Origin: Alentia gelatinosa
Taxonomy: Eukaryota > Annelida > Polychaeta > Phyllodocida > Polynoidae
Direction of reading: 5' to 3'
NCBI GenBank assembly: GCA_950022655.1
Contig: OX465584.1
Location: 63,676,841 to 63,740,840, forward strand
Length of the DNA stretch: 64,000 nt
The translations under genes were made by a program, and so were the position numbers. Below, piece by piece: positions 40,968-50,177 of this stretch (position 1 is its first letter; every line of letters starts with the position of its first letter). Under the pieces are notes generated by a model that had not been told where the DNA came from, searched no databases, and saw nothing but the letters and a program-made list of their open reading frames with translations.

Positions 40968-41400
40968 TAGGATTTATTGAAATTCACACCGACAGTCAAT
41001 CGATTTTTCATAGCCCATCCCCATCACTCCCACTCACCACAATCACCACACACATCACCTACAGCGCATTAAAATGAACTCCATTTGACGACCAAGCCAC
41101 AGCTCCGATTTCACACGTACTGCGACTGCGCAAACCACACTCTCCAAACACAGTCCATATCTGTTCTTCATACAGAGCAACTAGTGGCCTGTGCTGTATA
41201 ATAATAGACCAAGGATGTGGCTGGAGAGTGACTGCGGGAAAACATTGTCCAGTGCCATCTCGCGGTGGCTAGGATCGATACTCATAAATCTCAGCCAATC
41301 AGCGGTGAGTTGTATGACCCAGTTGATTAGGACATCAGATATCGAAGACCAGGCCATGAATCAAGGCCCTCTTTGAATTGGATGCCCGCCTAATCTGCAG
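40968..41400. other. No gene recognised
   Basis: Single-copy-looking. ACTGCGCAAAC near 41126 resembles an NRF1 half-site. The 61-codon frame is not convincing. Confidence 0.35.
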
Positions 41401-42904
41401 ACGGGGGATCCTGGTCACTGGCCTTCGGTGGACCGGTCTAGTGGTGGTCACTATACCGGCCATGCCGTAACCAAGTGGTGTATCCCATCTTCAGTTGTCA
41501 GTCGTTTACACTGATGACTAAGTTTTCACAGAATTGCTGCATGTCAAGACGACTAATTCAAGCTGGCTAGAAAAAGTCGCTGACGTCAGAGCATGTCCAA
41601 TAGTCGTCAGGTGGTGCCGAATCGTACAATCTGATTTAACCAGACGATCTACAGTCGCCACACGCTTGGCGTTTACATAAGAAGATTTCTACCATTATAC
41701 TGCTGAAAGTTGTCAGACGGTGCAAAATATCGGAATTGTCTTATCTGCAGACAAATAATATTGGTCACTGGTGTTGGCCTTCGGGATGGTGGACCGGTCT
41801 AGTGGTGGTCACTATACCAGCCATGCCGTAACCAAGTAGTGTATCCCATCTTCAGTTGTCAGTCGTTTACACCGATGACTAAGTTTTCACAGAATCGCTG
41901 CATGTCAAGATGACTTATTCAAGCTGGCTAGAAATAGTCGCTGACGTCAGAGCATGTCCAATAGTCGTCAGGTGGTGCCGAATTGTATAATCTGATTTAA
42001 CCAGACGATCTACAGTTGCTACACGCTTGGCGTTTACATAAGGCCGTAACCAAGTGGTAAATCCCATCTTCAGTTGTCAGTCATTTACATTGATGACTAA
42101 GTTTTCACAGAATCGCTGCATGTCTAGACGACTAATTCAAGCTGGCTAGAAATAGTTGCTGATGTTCGAGCATACCCAAATGTCAGGTGGTTCCAAATTG
42201 AATAATCTGACATAATCAGACAATTTGCAGTCGCCGCAGCCTTGACATTTATATAAGACGATTATGTCATGATAATACCAGCCATGCCGTAACCAAGTGG
42301 TATATCCCTTCTTCAACTGCCAGTCTTATCCGCCGTTTACAAAAGACAACTAAATATGTGGCGACTGTAGACTGTCAAGCCAGTAGACGTCAGGTGGTGG
42401 CAATGTCCATCGCAAAAGTTGTCAACCTCAGAATGTACTCGAGTGTTTACACTGATGACTAAGTTTTCACAGAATCGCTGCATGTCAAGACAACTAATTC
42501 AAGCTGGCTAGAAATAGTTGCGGGTATCAGAGCATGTCCAAATGTCAGGTGGTTCCAAAATGAATATTCTGACATAATCAGACGATCTGCAGTCGCCACA
42601 CACTTGGCGTTTACATAAGACGATTATGTCATGATTATACCAGCCATGCCGTAACCAAGTGGTATATTCCATCTTCAGTTGTCAGTCTTCCCTGGCATTT
42701 ACACTAGATGACTAAATATGTGGCGACTGTAGTCTAGCCAGTAGTTGTCAGGTGGTTGCAATGTCCACCGCAGCAGTCATCAATCTCAGAATGTACTCAA
42801 GTGTTTTCAAAGAATCGCCACCTATTTAGACAACTAACTCAAGCTAGCTAGAAATAGTTGTGGGCATCAGAGTGTGTCAAATCTAAAGTTGTCACATTAG
42901 TTGT
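41400..42904. repeat. Complex M-derived repeat block
   Basis: A marker block with GCCGTAACCAAGTGG recurs at about 41466, 41826, 42044, 42290 and 42652, each followed by M-type sequence (GTTTACACTGATGACTAAGT, CGCTGCATGTCAAGACGACT, AATAGTCGTCAGGTGGTGCC). A second block (GGTGGACCGGTCTAGTGGTG) appears at about 41427 and 41787. The spacing of 220-360 bp indicates unequal tandem duplication of an M element plus flank. Confidence 0.8.
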
Positions 42905-43764
42905 TTTGTGTAAATGCCAGGTTAGAGCAAAACCTGACGACTATTGGCCTGATGATCTACAGTCGTCACATATTTAGTCGTCTAGTGTAAACGCCAGGTT
43001 AAGGCACCACCTGACGATTATAGGCTTGACGATCTACAGTCGTCACGTTTTTAGTCGTCTAGTGTAAACATCAGGTTAGAGTACCACCTGACGACTATTG
43101 GCCTGACGATCTACAGTCGTCACGTTTTTAGTCGTCTAGTGCAAACACCAGGTTAGAGTACCACCTGACGACTATTGGCCTGACGATCTACAGTCGTCAC
43201 GTATTTAGTCGTCTAGTGTAAACACCAGGTTAGAGTACCACCTGACGATTATAGGCTTGACGATCTACAGTGGTCACGTTTTTAGTCGTCTTGTGTAAAC
43301 ACCAGGTTAGAGCACCACCTGACGACTATTGGCCTGACGATCTGCAGTCGTCACATATTTAGTCGTCTAGTGTAAACACCAGGTTAGAGTACCACCTGAC
43401 GACTATTGGCCTGACGATCTGCAGTCGTCACGTATTTAGTCGTCTAGTGTAAACACCAGGTTAGAGCACCACCTGACGACTATTGGCCTGACGATCTGCA
43501 GTCGTCACGTATTTAGTCGTCTAGTGTAAACACCAGGTTAGAGTACCACCTGACGACTATTGGCCTGACGATCTGCAGTCGTCACGTATTTAGTCGTCTA
43601 GTGTAAACACCAGGTTAGAGCACCACCTGACGACTATTGGCCTGACGATCTGCAGTCGTCACGTATTTAGTCGTCTAGTGTAAACTCCAGGTTAGAGTAC
43701 CACCTGACTATTATAGGCTGACGATCCACAGTCGTCACGTATTTAGTCGTCTAGTGTAAACGCC
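42905..43764 (-). repeat. 77-bp satellite array, about 11 units, reverse orientation
   Basis: GTGTAAAC recurs at 42985, 43062, 43139, 43216, 43293 and on to 43678 in 77-bp steps. The unit AGTGTAAACACCAGGTTAG, GTACCACCTGACGACTATTG, CCTGACGATCTGCAGTCGTC, ACGTATTTAGTCGTCT is the reverse complement of the 28818-30953 unit with consistent differences (GCC for the CTAGC block). So it is the same monomer but a separate amplification. Confidence 0.95.
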
Positions 43765-43765
43765 A

Positions 43766-44110
43766 CATCAGGCACACACCAGTCCATGTTTCGGCCTCCC
43801 ATTAGGCCGGCGGACAAGGGACGACAACAGGGTCGGAATTAGCTTTCCTCCGTCGTTCAGTTTACAGACAGGTCTCTAAAATAAACAACTGGACTGTAAC
43901 AAGCAGCTTCCCTTTTAATGGAATTAGATATATAAAAGAGGCACATTAATTACACTTTGATGAAGAAAAAGAAAAAAAAGAAGAGAAATAGATATGCCTT
44001 TGGCAATTTTGACACGATTCTTTATAACAACTTAGAAGGAGCTGCAATGAGATTCATAGCCGCTAAGATTATGCTATGAGCTTTGGCTGTGGAGTGATCC
44101 CACGAGGCAA
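43766..44110. other. Single-copy-looking segment with a TATA-like box
   Basis: GC-richer sequence (GGCCTCCCATTAGGCCGGCG) is followed by TATATAAAAG at 43929-43938 and an A-rich run. An H-like hairpin apex CGAGGCAAAGC lies at 44103-44113. The TATA match lies about 180 bp upstream of the ATG of the open frame at 44117. No other promoter evidence. Confidence 0.3.
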
Positions 44111-44116
44111 AGCTGC

Positions 44117-44878
44117 ATGAAGATGTATAGCGAAATTATCTCATATCTCTCTACTTCTCTCATCAAACTCATGTTTCATCATATATTTTCCTTTTTTTTG
44201 TGGTTTATTTTTTCATCCCCAGTAGTGGTAGATTTACTTCTAAATCAAAGGCCAATCCTTCTCCTACCATGTCTATGTGGTGTGGTGTACAGCCACCTTT
44301 CTCCTTCATCCTCAGCAGTGGTAGATTTACTGCTATATCAAAGGCCGGTCCTTCTCATACCATGTCCATGTGGTGTGGTGTACAGCCACCTTTCTTCTTC
44401 ACTCCCAGCAGTGGTAGATTTACTGCTATATCAAAGGCCAGTCCTTCTCATACCATGTCTATGTGGTGTGGTGTACAGCCACCTTTCTCCTTCATCCTCA
44501 GCAGTGGTAGATTTACTGCTATATCAAAGGCCGGTCCTTCTCATACCATGTCCATGTGGTGTGGTGTACAGCCACCTTTCTTCTTCACTCCCAGCAGTGG
44601 TAGATTTACTGCTATATCAAAGGCCAGTCCTTCTCATACCATGTCTATGTGGTGTGGTGTACAGCCACCTTTCTCCTTCATCCTCAGCAGTGGTAGATTT
44701 ACTGCTATATCAAAGGCCAGTCCTTCTCATACCATGTCTATGTGGTGTGGTGTACAGCCACCTTTCTCCTTCATCCTCAGCAGTGGTAGATTTACTGCTA
44801 TATCAAAGACCAGTCCTTCTCATTCCATGTCTATGTGGTGTTGGAACTGATAGATCTCTCACCTCAGTAAATGTGTAG
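44117..44878 (+). repeat. 93-bp minisatellite, seven units, with an open frame of 253 codons
   Basis: GTGGTAGATTTACTGCTAT, CAAAGGCCAGTCCTTCTCAT and GTGTACAGCCACCTTTCTCC recur at exact 93-bp spacing. Units alternate between two types (tccatg and tctatg), giving a 186-bp higher-order repeat. Because 93 is a multiple of 3, two plus-strand frames stay open (253 and 216 codons). The first 40 residues of the longer frame are hydrophobic. I see no purifying selection, and the single unit near 63100 has lost 10 bp, so a protein is unlikely. Confidence 0.85.
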
Positions 44879-45275
44879 AGGTGAGATTTCTGCCTGAATT
44901 CATCTCATAGATTTGATCACCACCATTGTGGTGTAAAAACCAGCGAGAAAAGCTGAACCATGAGTTAGTCCTTACATACCCTCAGGGTCCCCTGGGACGT
45001 TAAATAAACAAAGAAACCAAACCAATCCTGAAAGACAATTTTGACACAATTGGAGATAACCGCAGATGTGAGACTCATAGAGCAGCCCACTGGCAGTGAG
45101 GAGGTAAAAGATAATATTATAGACAGATTATCTGCACGGGTTCCCAGGTGTTGGTCCCTCCACAAATAACACCCCTGGGTGAGGACAGCTCCCCGCTATC
45201 TCTATACTCACAGCCACTTAATGCCCGCTAACTAGTAGCGTATGGCCGTCTACGTGCTTATGTTAAGCTGGCTAA
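44879..45275. other. No recognised feature
   Basis: Single-copy-looking. A 66-codon minus-strand frame is not convincing. Confidence 0.45.
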
Positions 45276-45278
45276 CCA

Positions 45279-45461
45279 GGCGTTTACACTAGATGAATCT
45301 GGGAGGCGGTTATTGTAATTAGCACCACCTGACGACTTTCAGCAGTAAAAGGCTAGAAATTGTCTATTTTACCTGGAGTTTACACTAGACAATTCTGGCC
45401 TGTTTCACCGACTACTTTTAGGAGTAATATGGTAGAAATCGTCTAGTCCAAACGCCAAGCA
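45279..45461. repeat. Family M fragments (M6)
   Basis: GGCGTTTACACTAGATGAAT, TTTACACTAGACAATTCTGG and GTAGAAATCGTCTAGTCC are M end blocks in a shortened, rearranged copy. Confidence 0.65.
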
Positions 45462-45604
45462 CGTTTATCGGTTAATAATATTTATGTAAGTTCGCTAAGA
45501 CAGGATTACCCGGCCATGAGGCCGTCCATAAGTGTTGAATAAAGTTGACCCACATCGTCCCTGGATTTCTATGGCGTACAGAAAAGGGTCTACGTTTACG
45601 ATCC

Positions 45605-46233
45605 TGGGCCCCGTTGAATAAAAAATGGTCGTCCGTGAGGCTGGACGATAAGACATAGTGAAGGATGGACGAGAAATAAACGATAAATTATTTTCAGTGT
45701 AGCATAAAACTGGTCGTCCATGTGAGCACTGTCGTCCGTGATAATATCGTTCAATTATCGTAGAATGATCGTATGATTGACCTATATCCACGGGGACCAC
45801 TAAACATGTTTAAAATTCTGTGGGCAAAGAGTTTAGGCGTTGGTCTACCAACCTGAAGGTTGAGATTTCTAACCCCATCCAAGGCAAAGTTTTTTTCCCA
45901 GTAATTTTCAAATATTTCACAAAAAATCAAATATGAATAGTAATCTCTGTTGAAAATATCTTTTAATTTGGAATGGATTTAGTGCATGAAAAACGAGTTT
46001 GACATCGGCTACGACGCCAAAAACGTGGTCGTCCGCAAGGAGACTTGAACGATAGATAAACGAGAATTTACAAATGGACGATTTCTTATTCAACACCACT
46101 CACCATCGTTCATTTTATCCTCTCGTCCAATGCTCGTCCACCTCCGCAATACTTTTTTATACTACAGTTTGCCACCGACGAGACTTGTAAGATACTTTTT
46201 TTATCGTTCATTTTTTTATTCAACGGGGCCCAG
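45605..46233. mobile_element. Element D, 22-bp perfect terminal inverted repeats, nested in A
   Basis: The ends are CTGGGCCCCGTTGAATAA plus AAAA (45605-45626) and its exact reverse complement (46212-46233). Subterminal TGGTCGTCCGTGAGGCTGGA and CGTCCGCAAGGAGACTTG blocks face each other. A tRNA-like SINE relic lies inside. No coding sequence. The GGGCCC-GTT start recalls PIF/Harbinger-type ends, but the expected 3-bp target duplication is not visible. Confidence 0.8.
45820..45895 (+). repeat. tRNA-derived SINE relic
   Basis: AGTTTAGGCGTTGG resembles a Pol III A box region. ACCTGAAGGTTGAGATTTC then resembles the B box context (GGTTCGAATCC type) with substitutions. The order and about 30-bp spacing fit a decayed tRNA-like SINE head. 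No intact acceptor stem, so not a tRNA gene. Confidence 0.4.
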
Positions 46234-46255
46234 AATTATTAAACGGGCCCCTGTG

Positions 46256-46330
46256 TCGTGTGACTAGACCCTGATAAAAATCCTCCCCCAAATAAATCCT
46301 CATTCTCCTTTCTAAATTTGTTCATCGGTG
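46256..46330. repeat. Retroposon-like tail shared with 7325-7350
   Basis: CCCCCAAATAAATCCTCATT matches CCCCCAAATAAAACCTCATT inside the retroposon at 7225-7396. It is probably a second, heavily truncated copy. Confidence 0.35.
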
Positions 46331-46370
46331 AGTGTTGTTTGAAAGAGCAAAACCTGAAATTCATCGGAAG

Positions 46371-46372
<2 letters not shown>

Positions 46373-46427
<55 letters not shown>
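46373..46427. repeat. (TA)n microsatellite, about 54 bp
   Basis: Uninterrupted alternation of A and T. Confidence 0.98.
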
Positions 46428-46428
<1 letters not shown>

Positions 46429-46662
46429 CTCGGTTTCCTCAGTAGAATGTTATATATACGTATATATTTTTTGTTTGGGAACTCACTCTGCTTAGAGGTT
46501 ACAGGATGGAGAAATTACATAGACTCTCGGCTTGCTGCAAAACCTAACCCTTCATCGCCTGCATGCCAACTCTCTGGCATTGGTAAAGGTGCAACAGGCC
46601 AGTATCTTACTGCCTTAGAGGAGTGTCCAGCTGACCATGAGCAATTCCCTCAGACTGAAGTA

Positions 46663-47436
46663 CAGTATCCAAATCTGTATTACTATACACCCATGGCCGA
46701 ACATGTATGAAATACTGCCCGCTGCTAAGGGTGTAGTATAAATAATGTTCGCGCCCGCTGTGACAGCGGGCCGTAGTGAATTGCAGTAATCTTTGTTGTC
46801 TTTGTAATTAAGTTAATAAAAAGGCGTTTTAAATGATTGACCATCATTGGGAGGTGTATAGTAATAAGAAAACGTAGTGACTGAGCCTGTACGGTGTCCG
46901 TTCTCGGTCATTTGATGAAAAAATACGGCCCTCCCACCTGCGGTGTCGGGCCGTATTTTCATCATCAAATGACCTCGAACGGCCATCCGTACGGGCTCAG
47001 TAACCACGTTTTCTCATATTATTCAGTGTTGGGTGGAGGGTATTCTCTTTCTAAATTATTTACTTACCTGGTTGTTTTATTAATATTGTGGCTATCGTAA
47101 TCTGTCCACTGTGGACGGAACTACAATTCATACTTCATATCAAGTTGATGGAGAACCATTCCTGTGAATGTGACAAACCTACTTGTACTTAATTGAAGAA
47201 CCACAAAGGAAGACCATCCTCGTGATCATCTGTGGGTAATAAATAAAAAAAGAAGAAAAAAAGTAAAACCCCGCTATTGGGACACCTCGCTTAAGGGGCC
47301 ACCCCACTTAAGGGGGACACTTTTTTCGGAACAGAAATCTTTATTTAATTTATTTTAACCCCGCTTAAGGGGTTACCTCGCTTAAGGGAACAGTTTGCTC
47401 GGAACGGAGGGTGTCCCTTTAAGCGGGGTTTTACTG
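46663..47436. mobile_element. TA-flanked insertion starting CAGTA and ending TACTG
   Basis: Insertion at TA with 5'-CAGTA...TACTG-3' termini is the Tc1/mariner/pogo pattern. The right terminus AAGCGGGGTTTTACTGTA resembles pogo-type ends. A third TA-type end (AGTAAAACCCCGCT at 47263) faces it, so the 47262-47438 piece is a small MITE within. The interior also holds palindromes. No transposase. Confidence 0.6.
46868..47035. repeat. Hairpin, arms about 70 bp, inside the TA-flanked insertion
   Basis: AATAAGAAAACGTAGTGACT pairs with AGTAACCACGTTTTCTCATATT. The stem continues through GAGCCTGTACGG, TCATTTGATGAAAA and ATACGGCCC to a loop near ACCTGCGGTGTC. Confidence 0.85.
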
Positions 47437-47438
47437 TA
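47262..47438. mobile_element. Tc1/pogo-like mini-MITE
   Basis: AGTAAAACCCCGCT at left and AAGCGGGGTTTTACTGTA at right are inverted. ACCTCGCTTAAGGG units repeat inside. A single matching end (AAGCGGGGTTTTACAGTA) occurs at about 60866-60883. Confidence 0.65.
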
Positions 47439-47635
47439 CCTCATTGACCCGCTTGTACTTGATATATTCAGACTTTATACAGAGGCAGGTGTAGAACTGG
47501 CTGGATATCGAGTAGTTTAAAGCGATGACCAACTGCCTGGATATCACCCAAACATTTTAAATGTTCAAGATATTTTTACTAGTCCCACGCTCTTTCATCA
47601 ATGATGATATACTATTTGCTACTAGTTACTAGGAA

Positions 47636-48060
47636 AAATGAAGGTTGAACAAATTAGATAAACAAATACCAGTCGATACGATTGGAAGCCAGCATGCACT
47701 TCAAAAATTGGATGATACGCCTCGTTTTCGGGAGGCGACCTTCTCGCACTCGCGATGAACTGCGTAACAAACAATGGCAAATAATCATATGTTCCCTATC
47801 GTAAATCAAATAATAAACTTACCAACCGTTTTTCGCACATCTTTAACTATCTACTGATCTTTATTTGAAGTTTCTGCATCAATTCTTGGCAAAGTTCTGA
47901 CATAATTCGAAAAAAAACGTAGCGTCCATGAGCCACCAGCTGAAAACCGAAGCATACTGGCTACGAAGCGGATCGTCCAGATACAAGCTAAACCTAGACG
48001 CCAGCTAAACCTAGTCCCACCCTTCTGGCAGTAAACCACCACCTATTGGACATCTATATC
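47636..48060. other. No recognised feature
   Basis: Single-copy-looking. Open frames short. Confidence 0.4.
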
Positions 48061-48179
48061 TGACTCCCTTTGTTCCTCCAGAGGTTTTTTTTCTGTCATC
48101 GGAAACCAGAGATCAACAAGTGTGTAGCCTGCGATCAAATATTATGGCGGAAGCAATCCCACACACAACATTACCCGGT

Positions 48180-48405
48180 ACACCGAGACCCCCATCCCAC
48201 AATGCCCTGGTGCCGTCGGGAACGAGGTAAACCAGAACCGACGCACAGATTGTTGAGCCTCACTCTCCGAACACAGACTACGCTAAGCGCTCCCTCGGGG
48301 GCACGCGGGCGGGTCTGCTTGGAGAGCGATTTGGACGCATATTGCCGTTGCGCACGCGCTGGTGAGCGGAAGTGGCACTAGGCATGCGTGACAGGAAGTG
48401 CTGGT
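48180..48405. promoter_or_regulatory. Promoter-like cluster: STAF/ZNF143-like, NRF1-like and ETS sites
   Basis: TCCCACAATGCCCTGG (about 48195-48210) is a ZNF143-like site. TTGCGCACGCGCTGG (48349-48363) is NRF1-like. GCGGAAGTGG (48366-48375) and AGGAAGTG (about 48393-48400) are ETS-like. The surrounding sequence is CpG-rich. The 103-codon plus-strand frame through it is not recognisable. Promoter role inferred. Confidence 0.4.
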
Positions 48406-48555
48406 GGTTGATTAATAATCTGTGGGGATGGGTGGAGTGGTTCCTCTTAGGGTACGCTGGCAGATGCACTGTGGGCTGTGGATGTGGGGGGAGGTTGACA
48501 GGAAAGAAGATCCTGACACAAGACAGTCACATCAACTCCTCTTTGTTTATCTCCC

Positions 48556-49108
48556 CAGGGCCCTGTTGCTCCTGTTTTTGTGGAATCGCTAGCTATAATC
48601 GGATCGCAATTTTATTTTTATGATTTCTTTAACGATCCGACTTAATAAGCGTTGCTCCAGTAATATTGGATCGTATCGCTATATTTCCGCGGTATCGCTA
48701 ATTTTTACGATGCGATTGTAAACGATACAACAATTCAGGGGTACATATTGAATGAGACGGGAAAATCCATTAGTTGAATACAGATGGAATCGCAGTTAAT
48801 ACTGATCTGACACCTGGTGGTGTGGATCGCTCTTTCCTATAGGCAAAAGAACAAGGGGCAGGGGTTGGTGGTGCCACCATCGATCGTTATTTGAAATATC
48901 AGACAAGACTGGTTTTAACCTACAGCGATACTATCTGCAGTGCTGTGAAGGTCTGCATAAAAAGTATCGCTAAATGCCGTATTTTAAGGAGCGATGTGCC
49001 TATGCGATTGCAACACGATCTGCAAAATCTCAGGAGCAACGTTTCGGCTCTCGGATCGCTATTCTGCGATCCGCAGCTCTGTCGTTATCCTGGAGCAACG
49101 GGGCCCTG
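48556..49108 (+). mobile_element. Element B, complete copy (B1)
   Basis: The ends CAGGGCCCTGTTGCTCC (48556-48572) and GGAGCAACGGGGCCCTG (49092-49108) are inverted repeats matching 16 of 17. Subterminal ATCGGATCGCAATTTTA and GGATCGCTATTCTGCGATCC blocks repeat and pair. CAGGG starts recall hAT elements, but no 8-bp target duplication is seen. No coding capacity. B2 is a nearly identical copy in reverse. Confidence 0.85.
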
Positions 49109-49128
49109 ATATGTCGGTGAAATTGAGC

Positions 49129-49503
49129 CTCAAGTCTAATGCACATCTACCGATTCTGTGTTGAACAATTAGTTCCCAAATCGTATAGTTGTCGGTGAAC
49201 TTGTCGCATGCAAATTACATAACCTATCGCCGCCACCAGAATGGGGGGTATTTCCAATGTTCCATTGTCGTTGATAAACTTTTGGTGAGCGATTTTGGAA
49301 CATCGCCCAACAAATCGTCAGCAACAAAAGAACATCTCAAAGGAGGGGTCACTGATCATTGGTTGACCCTTGCCTAGCTGCCCCTATTCTACCGACTAGG
49401 GCTGACTCTGTTAGGTTGCCTCGCCTGAGACAAAGTACCACATCTTTGTTGCTGAAAAAGGTTCATCAATGTTCCGAGATCAGTAGATGCCCATTAGACT
49501 TAA
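49129..49503 (+). mobile_element. Family G MITE (G7)
   Basis: It starts CAAGTCTAATGCACATCTAC and ends CAGTAGATGCCCATTAGACT. The central palindrome and neighbours are deleted. Interior otherwise collinear with G4. Confidence 0.75.
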
Positions 49504-49504
49504 T

Positions 49505-49572
49505 GTTGCTTTTCCACCTGCCGTTAAGAACCCCACCGATTATGTGCACTTTGTATAAAGGTCGGTCTGTGG
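49505..49572 (+). repeat. Family N left-end fragment
   Basis: TTTTCCACCTGCCGTTAAG and CCACCGATTATGTGCACTTT match the N left end and stop where the H element begins. Confidence 0.6.
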
Positions 49573-49862
49573 TTTTATCCTATCCCTTATAAAAAACGCC
49601 ATAGGCTTAACATGGGATTTGTTTATGTCACGGGTAGTGACATAAAGTGTTGTTTATGCCACTACTTTCTGATACTGAAAAAATATGGAAACGGGGTAGG
49701 ATAAAATCTAGATGCCACTCGTTTGAGTTTGAGCTTATTTATGCCACTCATTTTGTTGGCTCCATAATGTCACTCGTCTTCGACTTGTGAAGTTATGGAG
49801 CCAACAAAATGTGTGGCATAACTAAACTCAGACTCAAACTCGTGACGTCTCTTGATACTACT
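49573..49862 (+). mobile_element. Family H (H-b) element
   Basis: The head spans TTTATCCTATCCCTTATAAA, CGCCATAGGCTTAACATGGG and GGGGTAGGATAAAATC (about 49696). The hairpin (about 49712-49855) has CCACTCGTTTGAGTTTGAGC against its complement and a CATTTTGTTGGCTCC / GGAGCCAACAAAATG inner stem. Nearly identical to 34236-34512 in reverse. Confidence 0.85.
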
Positions 49863-49924
49863 TGATAAACTATGAGTGAACACTATCGGTAGCCATCAGC
49901 AAAAAAGCCATTTATTGAAGAAAT

Positions 49925-50060
49925 CGTTAAAAGCGTATTTTACGCGGAGATGCGCTTACAAATGCGATTACGACGCGATCCACTAATTTTCAGGAGCAAC
50001 GTTTGGGCCCTCGGATCGCTATTCTGCCATCCGCAGCTCTGTCGTAAACGTAGAGCAACA
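49925..50060 (+). repeat. Element B right-end fragment
   Basis: TTTCAGGAGCAACGTTTGGG, CTCGGATCGCTATTCTGCC and GAGCAACAGGCCCC match the B1 right 130 bp. Confidence 0.75.
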
Positions 50061-50067
50061 GGCCCCA

Positions 50068-50175
50068 CCAGTCAATACCGGTATTTACCCTGTTCTCGCT
50101 CGGATATTACTACGCGTCAACTTCTCAGAGCACATTACCGCTTGTATCTGAAACCAGTCAATATTGTGTATTTAC
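50068..50175. repeat. Half of a 32650-type hairpin
   Basis: CGGATATTACTACGCGTCAA and GTATCTGAAACCAGTCAATA plus TTGTGTATTTAC match one arm of the hairpins at 32650 and 32990. Confidence 0.7.
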
Positions 50176-50177
50176 CC

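Larger units (their letters stand above)
45470..46255. mobile_element. Family A element split by element D
   Basis: The A interior (GTTGACCCACATCGTCCCTG, ACAGAAAAGGGTCTACG) reaches TACGATC at 45604 and resumes at AATTATTAAACGGGCCCCTG (46234-46253). Element D occupies 45605-46233. The left end of A is eroded. Confidence 0.75.
46485..47635 (+). repeat. Family E copy split at a TA by a 774-bp insertion
   Basis: The left part ends ...CTCAGACTGAAG plus TA (46661-46662). The right part resumes TA plus CCTCATTGACCCGCTTG (47437 on) and runs to CTTTCATCAATGATGATA and TTTGCTACTAGTT. Intact E copies read the two halves as continuous. Confidence 0.7.

Noticed and set aside
45820..45895. Functional tRNA gene
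   Set aside because: Only A-box- and B-box-like segments remain; acceptor and anticodon stems are not formed and the B box is mutated.
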